NCBI RefSeq assembly: GCF_049651205.1
Contig: NZ_JBASBR010000007.1
Span: 1-64,000, forward strand
Reading direction: 5' to 3'
Origin: Castellaniella sp049651205
GTDB lineage: Bacteria; Pseudomonadota; Gammaproteobacteria; Burkholderiales; Burkholderiaceae_B
Length of the DNA stretch: 64,000 bases
The translations under genes and the position numbers were made by a program. A model generated the notes under the pieces. It made no database searches. It had not been told where the DNA came from and saw only the letters and a program-made list of their open reading frames with translations. Below are positions 16,417 to 25,796 of the stretch, piece after piece; within the stretch, counting starts at the first letter, position 1, and each line of letters opens with the position of its first letter.

Positions 16417-17774
16417 TGGGTATTCATATCATCAAGATGCCGGATATCGGCGAAGGCATCGCTGAAGTCGAACTCGTCGAATGGCATGTGCAGCCGGGCG
16501 AGGCTGTGGTCGAAGACCAGATCCTCGCCGACGTCATGACAGACAAGGCCACCGTTCAGGTGCCGTCACCCGTGCATGGCACGGTGGTGTCCCTGGGGGG
16601 GCAAGTGGGTGAAACCATGGCTGTGGGTTCAGAACTTATCCGTCTCGAAATAGAAGGCGAGGGCAACGAGCACACCATCCGGAATCGCGCACCAGCCGCT
16701 GCAGATGCCCCTAAGGCTGTGGCAGCCGCCCCTGTTGCTCCTGTACACAAAGAAACCAAAAGCCCTGAGCCCGAGGCGCAGCCACCTGTCAGCCCGCCAC
16801 AGACGCTGCCTGATCAAACAGCAGATGCCTCAGCTGCGCCTGTCCGGCCCCAGGCGGCGCATGTATCCTCGCATGCGCCGGCCCGCACAGAGGGCCAGCG
16901 GCCCCTGGCATCCCCGGCAGTGCGCCGGCGTGCCTGGGACCTGGGCATTACCCTGCAGTACGTGCCTGGCACCGGCCCTGCCGGACGCATTACCCAGGGT
17001 GATCTTGACGCTTGGCTGGCACGCGACCGCAATGCCACCTCCAATCGCACATCAGGGTCCTTATATCAGTCCAGCAATCAGGAAACCGAGGTGCCGGTTA
17101 TTGGCCTGCGGCGCAAGATTGCCCAGAAGATGCAAGAGTCCAAACGCCGGATTCCGCACTTCACTTATGTCGAAGAGATCGATGTCACTGAGCTCGAATC
17201 CCTGCGTGCGCGGCTGAATACCCGCTACAGCACCGAGCGCGGTAAGCTGACCTTATTGCCATTTTTGGCCCGGGCCATGGTGCTGGCCTTGCGCGAGTTT
17301 CCGCAGATCAATGCGCGCTTTGATGATGAGGCGGGGATTGTCACCCAGTATGGCGGAGTGCATCTGGGGGTTGCCGCGCAAACGCCCTCCGGCCTGATGG
17401 TGCCTGTGGTGCATCACGCCGAAACCCTGGATCTCTGGTCGTGCGCGGCAGAAATTGCCCGCCTGGCCGAAGCCGCCCGCCAGGGCAAGGCCGCGCGCGA
17501 CGAACTCACCGGTTCAACCATTACCATCACCAGCCTGGGGCCACTGGGCGGCGTGGTATCCACACCTGTCATCAATCATCCCGAAGTCGCCATCGTCGGC
17601 GTCAATCGGGTGATAGAACGGCCGGTGTTTCAGGAAGGCAGAGTCGTGGCGCGCAAGCTGATGAACCTGTCTTCGTCCTTTGATCATCGCGTGGTCGACG
17701 GTATGCATGCCGCCGAATTCATCCAGTGCATCCGGCGCTATCTCGAATGCCCGGCGCTTCTGTTTGTGGAGTAA
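16416..17774 (+). CDS. bkdB: Branched-chain 2-oxo acid dehydrogenase E2 (dihydrolipoamide acyltransferase)
   Basis: 452 residues from ATG 16416, overlapping the E1beta stop. Domains in order: one lipoyl domain (lysine in MTDKATVQVPSP, about residue 46), an Ala/Pro linker, an E3/E1-binding domain (ASPAVRRRAWDLGITL), a second linker, and the catalytic domain ending with SSSFDHRVVDGMHAAEF, which carries the active-site histidine. It transfers the branched acyl group to CoA and forms the core of the complex. Confidence 0.96.
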   Translation: MGIHIIKMPDIGEGIAEVELVEWHVQPGEAVVEDQILADVMTDKATVQVPSPVHGTVVSLGGQVGETMAVGSELIRLEIEGEGNEHTIRNRAPAAADAPKAVAAAPVAPVHKETKSPEPEAQPPVSPPQTLPDQTADASAAPVRPQAAHVSSHAPARTEGQRPLASPAVRRRAWDLGITLQYVPGTGPAGRITQGDLDAWLARDRNATSNRTSGSLYQSSNQETEVPVIGLRRKIAQKMQESKRRIPHFTYVEEIDVTELESLRARLNTRYSTERGKLTLLPFLARAMVLALREFPQINARFDDEAGIVTQYGGVHLGVAAQTPSGLMVPVVHHAETLDLWSCAAEIARLAEAARQGKAARDELTGSTITITSLGPLGGVVSTPVINHPEVAIVGVNRVIERPVFQEGRVVARKLMNLSSSFDHRVVDGMHAAEFIQCIRRYLECPALLFVE

Positions 17775-17776
17775 GC

Positions 17777-19189
17777 ATGTCCAATCTCATCAATACCACT
17801 TTGCTGATCATTGGCGGCGGGCCTGGCGGTTATGTGGCGGCCATCCGTGCCGGCCAGTTGGGTATCCCCACGGTGCTGGTCGAGGGAGCCTCTCTTGGCG
17901 GCACCTGCCTGAACATCGGCTGCATCCCCTCCAAGGCCCTCATCCACGTGGCCGAGAAATTTCATGCCCTGCAGGGATACGACAAGCATTCGGCGCTGGG
18001 GATCCAGGTATCCAGCCCCACGCTCGATCTCGAGCGCAGCGTGGCCTGGAAAGACGCCATCGTCAAAAAGCTTACAACCGGCGTTGGCGCCCTGCTGAAG
18101 AAAAACAAAGTCACAGTGGTGCAGGGCTGGGCACACATTATCGATGGCAAAACCGTGGATGTCGATCCTGTGGCCAAGGGCAAGGCGGGTGCGCCACAGC
18201 GCATCCGCTGCGAGCATCTGTTGCTGGCCACAGGCTCCGAGCCTGTGGCGCTGCCATTCATGCCGTTTGGCGGGTCGGTCATCTCATCCACCGAGGCGCT
18301 TTCACCCAAAACATTGCCGGCCTCTCTGGCTGTGGTGGGGGGCGGCTACATAGGTCTCGAGCTTGGCACCGCCTATCGCAAGCTGGGAGTCAAGGTTGAT
18401 GTCATCGAGGCCCAGGATCGTGTGTTGCCCGCCTACGATGCCGAACTGGTTAAGCCCGTGCATGCGGCGCTTAAAACCCTGGGCGTCGGCCTGCATCTGC
18501 AGACCCAGGTACTTGGCCTGGCAGAAGACGGCAAGGGCGTGCGCATCCAGCCGGCCAAGGGCGCCGAGCAAATCCTGGCGGCCCAGCAGATCCTGGTGGC
18601 TGTGGGGCGCAAGCCCCGCAGCCGTGGATTTGGGCTCAGTTCCCTAATGCTGGATATGAACGGCCTGGCGGTACGCATTGATGACCGCTGCCATACGTCC
18701 ATGAACGGCGTCTGGGCGATTGGTGATCTCACGGGCGAGCCCATGCTGGCGCACCGGGCCATGGCCCAGGGCGAATGTGTGGCCGAGCAAATTGCCGGCC
18801 TCACTCGCCGGTTTATGCCCGCTGCCATTCCTGCCGTGTGCTTCACCGATCCCGAGGTTGTCACTGCGGGTTTGTCTCCGCAGCAGGCTGCTGCAGATGG
18901 GCTGGATACCGTCGAGGGCGTGTTTCCGCTGGCGGCCAACGGGCGTGCCATGACGCTCGAATCCTCAGATGGATTTGTGCGTGTGGTGGCCCGGCGTGAT
19001 AATCACCTTATCATTGGCTGGCAGGCGGTGGGGCGTGGTGTCTCCGAGTTCTCGGCCTCCTTTGCCCAGTCGATCGAAATGGGGGCGTGCCTGGAAGACG
19101 TCGCCCACACTATTCACGCGCATCCCACCCAAAGCGAAGCCATCCAGGAAGCGGCACTACGCGCATTGGGGCAGGCGGTGCATATTTGA
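17777..19189 (+). CDS. lpdV: Dihydrolipoyl dehydrogenase (E3)
   Basis: 470 residues from ATG 17777, two bases after E2. FAD-binding GGGPGGYVAAIRAG, redox-active disulfide GGTCLNIGCIPSKALIH, NAD-binding VVGGGYIGLELG, FAD motif WAIGDLTGEPMLAHRA, and the C-terminal interface HAHPTQSEAIQEAAL with the catalytic His-Glu pair. It reoxidises the lipoyl groups of E2. Its place in the operon marks it as the E3 dedicated to the branched-chain complex (LpdV type). Confidence 0.96.
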   Translation: MSNLINTTLLIIGGGPGGYVAAIRAGQLGIPTVLVEGASLGGTCLNIGCIPSKALIHVAEKFHALQGYDKHSALGIQVSSPTLDLERSVAWKDAIVKKLTTGVGALLKKNKVTVVQGWAHIIDGKTVDVDPVAKGKAGAPQRIRCEHLLLATGSEPVALPFMPFGGSVISSTEALSPKTLPASLAVVGGGYIGLELGTAYRKLGVKVDVIEAQDRVLPAYDAELVKPVHAALKTLGVGLHLQTQVLGLAEDGKGVRIQPAKGAEQILAAQQILVAVGRKPRSRGFGLSSLMLDMNGLAVRIDDRCHTSMNGVWAIGDLTGEPMLAHRAMAQGECVAEQIAGLTRRFMPAAIPAVCFTDPEVVTAGLSPQQAAADGLDTVEGVFPLAANGRAMTLESSDGFVRVVARRDNHLIIGWQAVGRGVSEFSASFAQSIEMGACLEDVAHTIHAHPTQSEAIQEAALRALGQAVHI

Positions 19190-19203
19190 TACCCAAGGTG
19201 GCC

Positions 19204-20133
19204 ATGTTGTCCGTCGAACCCCGTCTCAAATTTGTTACCTGCGCCAGCACGGCGGGCCTGCATCGCATGGCTTATTGGGAGTGGGGTGATCCGGATAACG
19301 ATCGGGTTCTGTTGTGCGTCCACGGGCTTACCCGTACCGGCCGCGATTTCGATCCGCTCGCACAGGCACTATGCGCCGAGTACCGTGTGGTGTGCCCCGA
19401 TGTCGTCGGCCGCGGCCGTTCGGATTGGCTGCTGGATGCCAATAGCTATGTTGTGCCGCAGTATGTCGCCGATATGGTCACCCTGATCGCCCGCCTGGCA
19501 CCCGCCCGCCTGGATTGGGTGGGTACCTCCATGGGAGGCCTGATTGGCCTTGGTCTGACAGGTATGGCGGCGCTGTCAGCACAACTGCGCCCGGACCGTG
19601 GGGCCTCTGGCCCGGATCAGATGTCTTACCTGTCTCTGGGCAAGGTAGTGCTCAATGACATTGGGCCTGCGCTCAATCTCGATGGTCTGGCCCGGATTGG
19701 CGAGTACGTGGGGCAGGACATCCAATTTGCCTCTTTTGATCAGGCAGTTCAGTACGTCCGGCAGGTATCGCAAGGCTTTGGGCCGCACGATGCCGCCGGC
19801 TGGGAAGCCCTGACGCGATACGTATTTGTCCAGCAAGGCCAGCAATGGGTGAAACACTACGATCTGCGCATCGCACAGCCCTTTGCCTTGCAAACACCCG
19901 AAGCCACGGTAGCGGCCGAAGCCTTGCTGTGGCAGGCTTGGGATCACCTTGCACATCCCGTGTTGGTGCTGCGTGGCGCTCAATCGGATATTCTTCGGGC
20001 CGATACGGTGCGTGATATGCTGGCTCGCAACCCTCATGCACAGTCGTTGCAATTTGAGGGTGTGGGCCATGCACCCAGCTTGCGCAGCCCCGATCAAATC
20101 CACGCAATCCGTCAGTTTCTGCTGGCAGATTGA
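19204..20133 (+). CDS. Alpha/beta hydrolase
   Basis: 309 residues from ATG 19204, preceded by AAGGTGG. Classic alpha/beta-hydrolase pattern: LLCVHGLTRTGRDFDPLA (oxyanion-hole HG), DWVGTSMGGLIGL (nucleophile Ser in GTSMGG), LRGAQSDIL (acid) and GVGHAPSL (catalytic His). It follows the E3 gene after 14 bp and could be cotranscribed with the bkd operon. The substrate is unknown; an ester or thioester from branched-chain catabolism is only a guess from context. Confidence 0.88.
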   Translation: MLSVEPRLKFVTCASTAGLHRMAYWEWGDPDNDRVLLCVHGLTRTGRDFDPLAQALCAEYRVVCPDVVGRGRSDWLLDANSYVVPQYVADMVTLIARLAPARLDWVGTSMGGLIGLGLTGMAALSAQLRPDRGASGPDQMSYLSLGKVVLNDIGPALNLDGLARIGEYVGQDIQFASFDQAVQYVRQVSQGFGPHDAAGWEALTRYVFVQQGQQWVKHYDLRIAQPFALQTPEATVAAEALLWQAWDHLAHPVLVLRGAQSDILRADTVRDMLARNPHAQSLQFEGVGHAPSLRSPDQIHAIRQFLLAD

Positions 20134-20172
20134 TTCCTGCCTGATGGTCAGGCAAGGCAATCCTTCCTGCTT

Positions 20173-21009
20173 ATGGCCTTAAATATCGATCTTCACAGTC
20201 ATTCCTTTGAGTCTGACGGCGAACTGCCGCCGGCTGCTGTCGCAGCGCGTGCACATCAAAACGGGGTTGATTGGTGGTCGCTGTCTGATCACGATGAAAC
20301 CCGGGGATTGGCAGAGGCCGCTGAAGCAGCAAACCGGCTAGGCATGGGGTTTATTCCCGGCGTCGAGATTTCAGCCAATTTCTGCGAAAAAACTATTCAT
20401 ATTGTTGGGCTCAACATTGATCCGCAGCATTCGGTGCTGGCTGAGGGGCTAGCCCGCATCCGCCAAACACGAGTGGATCGGGCCAGGAAAGTTGCGCAAC
20501 TTCTGACTGATTGTGGCATTACTGATGCCTGGGAAGGCGCATTGAGTCACGTCGACAACCCAAATCTGATCAGCCGGGTACATTTTGCCCGGCATTTACT
20601 GGACCAAGGTCACGTCAAGACGCTGCAGCAGGCGTTCGACCGCTACCTGGGCGACGGCAAGCGGGCCTTTGTGCCCACGCAATGGGTACCGCTGGCGCAG
20701 GCGGTTCAATGGATATGTGCGGCAGGCGGCAAGGCCGTACTGGCGCACCCAGGGCGGTATCGCTACAAACCAGCTCAGGCCGATGCATTGTTTTCGGCTT
20801 TCAAGGAAGCGGGCGGACAGGGTATCGAAGTGATTACGGGCAGCCACAGCCCGGCACAATATGATTACTATGCCCGTGTTGCCTTAAGCTATGGATTTGA
20901 GGCCTCCCGCGGTTCGGATTTTCACGCACCCGGGGCAGGGCGGGTAGATCTTGGGCGCATGCCTGATCTCCCGGCCAATCTCACGCCTGTTTGGCACGAT
21001 TGGATTTAA
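20173..21009 (+). CDS. PHP-domain phosphatase (3',5'-nucleoside bisphosphate phosphatase-like)
   Basis: 278 residues with the PHP metal-site motifs IDLHSHSFESDGELPP, LSDHDETRGL, PGVEISANF, AHPGRYRY and GSDFHAPGAG. This is the pattern of the YciV/RnaAM-like branch, which hydrolyses pAp-type 3',5'-bisphosphates and the 5' ends of short RNAs. The gene lies between a hydrolase gene and greB on the same strand, with short gaps. The exact substrate is inferred from the family. Confidence 0.87.
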   Translation: MALNIDLHSHSFESDGELPPAAVAARAHQNGVDWWSLSDHDETRGLAEAAEAANRLGMGFIPGVEISANFCEKTIHIVGLNIDPQHSVLAEGLARIRQTRVDRARKVAQLLTDCGITDAWEGALSHVDNPNLISRVHFARHLLDQGHVKTLQQAFDRYLGDGKRAFVPTQWVPLAQAVQWICAAGGKAVLAHPGRYRYKPAQADALFSAFKEAGGQGIEVITGSHSPAQYDYYARVALSYGFEASRGSDFHAPGAGRVDLGRMPDLPANLTPVWHDWI

Positions 21010-21021
21010 GCAAGGTGCACC

Positions 21022-21573
21022 ATGAATAAAGCCTTCGTCAAAGAATCAGACTCCGACGACGAGGATCAGCTACCTGATCCCAGCCCGCTGCCGGCAGGCA
21101 CAAAAAACTACATGACCGTCACAGGTTATAAAGCGCTGAATGCCGAGCTCACGCATCTGCTCAACACCGAGCGCCCCGATGTCGTGCAAACGGTTTCCTG
21201 GGCGGCATCCAATGGTGATCGCTCTGAAAACGGGGATTACATCTACGGTAAAAAGCGTCTGCGCGAGATCGACCGCCGGATTCGCTTTTTAACCCGCCGG
21301 CTGGAGTCTGCTGAAGTCGTTGACCCTGCCTTGCAACCGAATCGCGACCAGGTCTTTTTTGGCGCAACCGTGTATTACAGTGACAGTCAGGGCCAGGAAT
21401 TCACCGTCACCATTGTGGGGGTGGACGAGGCCGAGCCCTTGATCGGGAAAATCAGCTGGGTGTCGCCGGTGGCCCGGGCCCTGATCAAGGCACGCGAAGG
21501 CGATACCGTTATTTTGCGCACCCCGGCGGGTGTCGAAGCGCTTGATATCCTCGAGGTCCGCTACCCCGAATAG
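21022..21573 (+). CDS. greB: Transcription elongation factor GreB
   Basis: 183 residues: a 30-residue acidic N-terminal extension, then a coiled-coil domain (MTVTGYKALNAELTHLLN, SWAASNGDRSENGDYIYGKK with the acidic tip) and a C-terminal FKBP-like domain (SWVSPVARALIKAREGD). The YGKKRLREIDRRIRFL segment distinguishes GreB from GreA. It stimulates transcript cleavage in backtracked RNA polymerase. The extension makes it longer than the usual ~158 residues; a start at the ATG at residue 31 is a possible alternative. Confidence 0.95.
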   Translation: MNKAFVKESDSDDEDQLPDPSPLPAGTKNYMTVTGYKALNAELTHLLNTERPDVVQTVSWAASNGDRSENGDYIYGKKRLREIDRRIRFLTRRLESAEVVDPALQPNRDQVFFGATVYYSDSQGQEFTVTIVGVDEAEPLIGKISWVSPVARALIKAREGDTVILRTPAGVEALDILEVRYPE

Positions 21574-21749
21574 CAGGCTGCCTTTGCGGCCAGGTGCGTT
21601 TTTGCAGCTTGTGACTGCACACAGGCAAACGGGGGTATCCCGGCTGCCGCGTCGTATTGCAATCATCCCGAGTCAGGTCTCTGCCATGATGACGCCCCGA
21701 TCCCGGTAAAATAGACAGCTTCTGATCCTTTTGTCTGTGGGCTTCTGTC

Positions 21750-24700
21750 GTGACCTCTGTATTGATCATCCCCGGTTCTGCCGCTTTGTCCGATTTTCGC
21801 CGGCAACGCCTCTTGAGCACTCTCAATGGCCGTGGCCTGCCGGTTGCCGCTGTGGCGGCAGCTTCGTGCTATTTTGTCGAGACAGACGGCCCTTTGTCCG
21901 ATGAGGATCTCGCACGCGTCAAAGTCTTGCTGGATGATGGTGGTGATGTGGTGCCTCCCGCCGATCGTCACGTCATTCAGCTGCTGGTTGTGCCACGCCT
22001 GGGCACGATTTCTCCCTGGGCCAGCAAAGCCACCGATATTGCCCATCATTGCGGTTTGCAACAGGTGCGGCGCATCGAGCACGGCGTCCGGTATTACATT
22101 TCGCCCGAACGCACCCTGGTTGGCAGCCGCAAACTCGACGAACCGCAATTGCAGCTGCTCGCCACCTGCCTGCACGACCGCATGACACAAACGGTGGTGC
22201 CAGCCGATTTCGATGGCAAGGCCTTGTTTACGCCTGTCTCTGGACAGCCAGTCAAGATAGTCCCGGTGCTGGCCGATGGCCGCACTGCACTGCAACAAGC
22301 CAACCTGCAGATGGGCCTGGCTCTGTCGGGGGATGAAATCGATTACCTGCTGCGGGCTTACTCCGACCTCGGGCGCGACCCCACCGATGTCGAGCTCATG
22401 ATGTTTGCGCAAGCCAATAGCGAGCACTGCCGCCACAAAATATTCAATGCCCACTGGACGCTGGATAAGCAGGCCCAATCGCAAACGCTGTTTGACATGA
22501 TTCGTGCCACCCATGCTGCGCAGCCCGAAGGCACCGTGGTGGCTTATTCCGATAACGCAGCCGTCATGCAGGGTGGCCCAGCCTCGGTGTTTCACGCTGC
22601 GGGGGCCGATAACTCTGTGTATCGCCGTGATGCTGCAACCATGCACATCCTGATGAAGGTCGAGACGCACAACCATCCCACGGCGATTGCGCCGTTTCCG
22701 GGCGCGGCCACCGGAGCCGGCGGTGAAATCCGCGACGAAGGCGCCACAGGGCGTGGCTCCAAACCAAAAGCGGGCCTCACGGGTTTTACGGTATCTAACC
22801 TGCGGGTAGACGAGGCCCACGAGCCCTGGGAGACCCCGGCGCAAGCCCCGGATCGCATTGCTTCCCCCCTGGATATCATGATCCAGGGCCCCATTGGCGG
22901 TGCTGCTTTCAACAACGAGTTTGGCCGTCCCAACCTGCTGGGCTATTTTCGAGCCTTCGAGCAAACTGTCAATGACGTGCATTGGGGCTATCACAAGCCC
23001 ATCATGCTCGCAGGTGGGCTGGGGCAAATCGACGATCGCCTCACGCACAAAGATCCGCTGCCACCGGGCGCCTTGCTGGTTCAGCTGGGCGGGCCGGGCA
23101 TGCGTATCGGCATGGGCGGCGGTGCGGCCTCCAGCATGGGGGCAGGCACCAATCAGGCCGAGCTCGATTTCAACTCCGTGCAACGCGGTAATCCCGAGAT
23201 GCAGCGGCGTGCCCAAGAGGTCATCGACCGTTGCTGGCAGCAGGGCGCAGATAATCCGGTTCTGGCGATTCACGATGTGGGTGCCGGTGGCCTGTCCAAT
23301 GCGTTTCCAGAGCTTGTCAACGATGCCGGGCGTGGTGCCGAGTTCGAGCTGCAGCGTGTCCCACTCGAAGAATCTGGCCTTTCACCGGCCGAAATCTGGA
23401 GCAACGAATCCCAAGAGCGCTACGTACTGGCCATCCAGCCAGAAGATCTGGCCCGCTTTGCAAAAATCGCGGATCGCGAGCGCTGTCCCTACGCCGTGGT
23501 AGGCGTTGCCACCGAGGCCCGCCGCCTGCGTGTCACCCAGGGAGAGGGTCTTCCTGGGTTGGATCGCCCAGAGGGCGAGGTGTCACCCAATGGCTTGCGG
23601 CCAGTGGATGTCCCCATCGATGTAATCCTGGGCAAACCGCCCCGGATGCAGCGTGAAGCAAGTCGCGAGACCATCCAGGGCCAGCCGCTTGATCTTGTTG
23701 ACGTTGATCTGGGAGAAGCCATCGAGCGCGTCTTGCGCCACCCCACAGTGGCCAACAAGTCGTTTCTCATCACGATTGGTGACCGCACTGTGGGTGGCCT
23801 GACTGCCCGAGACCAGATGGTTGGCCCCTGGCAGGTGCCGGTGGCCGACTGCGCCGTTACCTTGCGTGATTACGAAGGTGTGGCCGGCGAAGCAATGGCG
23901 TTGGGCGAGCGCAGCCCGCTGGCGATCCTCAACCCGCCGGCCTCCGGGCGCATGGCAGTCACAGAAGCGCTCACCAACCTTGCTGCAGCCGGGGTGGCGC
24001 GTCTCGAAGACGTCAAGCTGTCTGCCAACTGGATGGCTGCTTGCGGACAACCCGGGCAGGATGCCGCGCTGTTTGATACGGTTGCCGCTGTCAGCGACTG
24101 GTGCCAGACCCTGGGCTTGTCCATTCCGGTTGGCAAGGATTCGCTCTCCATGCGCACAGCCTGGGAGGACGATGAAGGCACGCATGCTGTACTGTCGCCG
24201 GTATCCCTGGTGGTTACCGCCTTTGCGCCTGTGGCTGATGTGCGCACCACGCTGACACCACAGCTGCGCACGGATGCGGGTGATAGCGTGTTGCTGCTCA
24301 TCGATCTTGGCGAGGGCCGTCAACGCATGGGCGGCTCGATCCTGGGCCAGGTGTATGGCGAGATCGGGGCTGAAACCCCGGACATGCAAGACGGTAATTT
24401 GCTGCGTACTGCCCTGATGGCCCTGCGCGAGCTGGTCAGCCGCGGCTGGGTACTGGCCTGCCACGATCGCTCTGACGGCGGGCTGATGGCCAGCGCAGTC
24501 GAGATGGCATTTGCCGGTCATGTCGGTGTATCGCTCAATCTCGACATGCTCACACTCGACCCCCACATCGCCGATGCCGGAGACTTCAAGATCCGCAATG
24601 ACCAGGTGGCGGTGTTGCACCACGAACATAACCTGACCGCACTGTTTAACGAAGAAGCTGGATGGCTGATTCAGGTGCCGCGCGCCCATCGCGACGAGGT

Positions 24701-25796
24701 TTTGCAGTTTCTGCGTCAAGAGGGGTTGGCCGCCATTGCGCATGTAGTGGGCATGCTCAACTCCCGGCAAGAGTTTCAAGTGTTTCGGGATGGCGCCATC
24801 ACCTACCATCGGCCTTTGTCCGAGCTTGGTCAGATCTGGAGCGAAACCACGCACCGGATCATGGCCCGCCGCGATCACCCCGACTGCGCCGAGGCCGAAC
24901 ACGCCCGCTGGCTGGATACAGAAAACCCCGGCCTGGTGCCACAGGTTGCATTCAACCCGCAAGAAGACGTCGCTGCACCGTTTATTGCGCGTGGCGCACG
25001 GCCAAGTGTTGCAATCCTGCGCGAGCAAGGCTGCAACAGCCAGGTCGAAATGGCCTGGGCCTTTGATACCGCAGGCTTCGAGGCGGTGGATGTCCATATG
25101 ACGGATCTGCTGGCTGGCCGTGTGCGCCTGGATACCCTGCAGGGTCTGGTGGCTGTTGGCGGGTTTAGCTACGGTGATGTCTTGGGCGCCGGCGAAGGCT
25201 GGGCCCGCACCATCCGCTACAACGCGGCACTGGCAGACCAGTTTGCCGCTTACTTTTCACGGCCCGATGTCTTTGCCCTGGGTGTATGCAATGGTTGTCA
25301 GATGATGGCTGCTCTGGCCGACATGATCCCCGGCGCGCAACACTGGCCGCGTTTTACCCGTAACGTCTCCGAAAAATACGAGGCCCGTCTCTCGCTGGTC
25401 GAGATCCTGGATTCACCCTCCATCTTTTTTGCCGGCATGGCGGGCGTGCGTGCACCCATTGCAGTGGCGCACGGCGAGGGCTATGCCAACTTTGCCCGCC
25501 AGGGCGATGCCAGCCAGGTAACAGCGGCTGCCGCCTTTGTAGACGCCGCCGGCCAAAGAACAATCTCATATCCGGACAATCCCAATGGCAGCCCGGAAGG
25601 CCTCACAGCAGTCACAACCGCCGACGGGCGCTTTACTGCCATGATGCCGCACCCTGAGCGCGTAACCCGTAATGTCGCGATGTCATGGCGGCCTGCCAGC
25701 TGGGGGCCTGCAGATACGGATGACGGCACCAGCATCCATGGCGGATTTACGCCATGGATGCGGATGTTCCGTAACGCCCGGGTCTGGCTGGGTTAA
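21750..25796 (+). CDS. purL: Phosphoribosylformylglycinamidine synthase (FGAM synthase)
   Basis: 1348 residues, the large single-chain proteobacterial PurL. It has an N-terminal PurS-like part, two AIRS-type ATP-binding halves (ETHNHPTAIAPFPGAATG early, SDGGLMASAVEMAF later) and a C-terminal glutaminase with LGVCNGCQMM (catalytic Cys) and MMPHPERV. It makes FGAM from FGAR, glutamine and ATP, the fourth step of purine synthesis. The start is GTG at 21750. Its stop TAA overlaps the stop of fadE on the other strand. Long open frames opposite it are antisense artefacts. Confidence 0.97.
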   Translation: MTSVLIIPGSAALSDFRRQRLLSTLNGRGLPVAAVAAASCYFVETDGPLSDEDLARVKVLLDDGGDVVPPADRHVIQLLVVPRLGTISPWASKATDIAHHCGLQQVRRIEHGVRYYISPERTLVGSRKLDEPQLQLLATCLHDRMTQTVVPADFDGKALFTPVSGQPVKIVPVLADGRTALQQANLQMGLALSGDEIDYLLRAYSDLGRDPTDVELMMFAQANSEHCRHKIFNAHWTLDKQAQSQTLFDMIRATHAAQPEGTVVAYSDNAAVMQGGPASVFHAAGADNSVYRRDAATMHILMKVETHNHPTAIAPFPGAATGAGGEIRDEGATGRGSKPKAGLTGFTVSNLRVDEAHEPWETPAQAPDRIASPLDIMIQGPIGGAAFNNEFGRPNLLGYFRAFEQTVNDVHWGYHKPIMLAGGLGQIDDRLTHKDPLPPGALLVQLGGPGMRIGMGGGAASSMGAGTNQAELDFNSVQRGNPEMQRRAQEVIDRCWQQGADNPVLAIHDVGAGGLSNAFPELVNDAGRGAEFELQRVPLEESGLSPAEIWSNESQERYVLAIQPEDLARFAKIADRERCPYAVVGVATEARRLRVTQGEGLPGLDRPEGEVSPNGLRPVDVPIDVILGKPPRMQREASRETIQGQPLDLVDVDLGEAIERVLRHPTVANKSFLITIGDRTVGGLTARDQMVGPWQVPVADCAVTLRDYEGVAGEAMALGERSPLAILNPPASGRMAVTEALTNLAAAGVARLEDVKLSANWMAACGQPGQDAALFDTVAAVSDWCQTLGLSIPVGKDSLSMRTAWEDDEGTHAVLSPVSLVVTAFAPVADVRTTLTPQLRTDAGDSVLLLIDLGEGRQRMGGSILGQVYGEIGAETPDMQDGNLLRTALMALRELVSRGWVLACHDRSDGGLMASAVEMAFAGHVGVSLNLDMLTLDPHIADAGDFKIRNDQVAVLHHEHNLTALFNEEAGWLIQVPRAHRDEVLQFLRQEGLAAIAHVVGMLNSRQEFQVFRDGAITYHRPLSELGQIWSETTHRIMARRDHPDCAEAEHARWLDTENPGLVPQVAFNPQEDVAAPFIARGARPSVAILREQGCNSQVEMAWAFDTAGFEAVDVHMTDLLAGRVRLDTLQGLVAVGGFSYGDVLGAGEGWARTIRYNAALADQFAAYFSRPDVFALGVCNGCQMMAALADMIPGAQHWPRFTRNVSEKYEARLSLVEILDSPSIFFAGMAGVRAPIAVAHGEGYANFARQGDASQVTAAAAFVDAAGQRTISYPDNPNGSPEGLTAVTTADGRFTAMMPHPERVTRNVAMSWRPASWGPADTDDGTSIHGGFTPWMRMFRNARVWLG

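Noticed and set aside
21663..23273. 536-codon open frame on the minus strand
   Set aside because: It lies wholly opposite purL, whose protein is unmistakable; GC-rich codon use leaves antisense frames open, and the translation resembles no family.
23583..25097. 504-codon minus-strand open frame
   Set aside because: Also antisense to purL, with no recognisable domain and no ribosome site.
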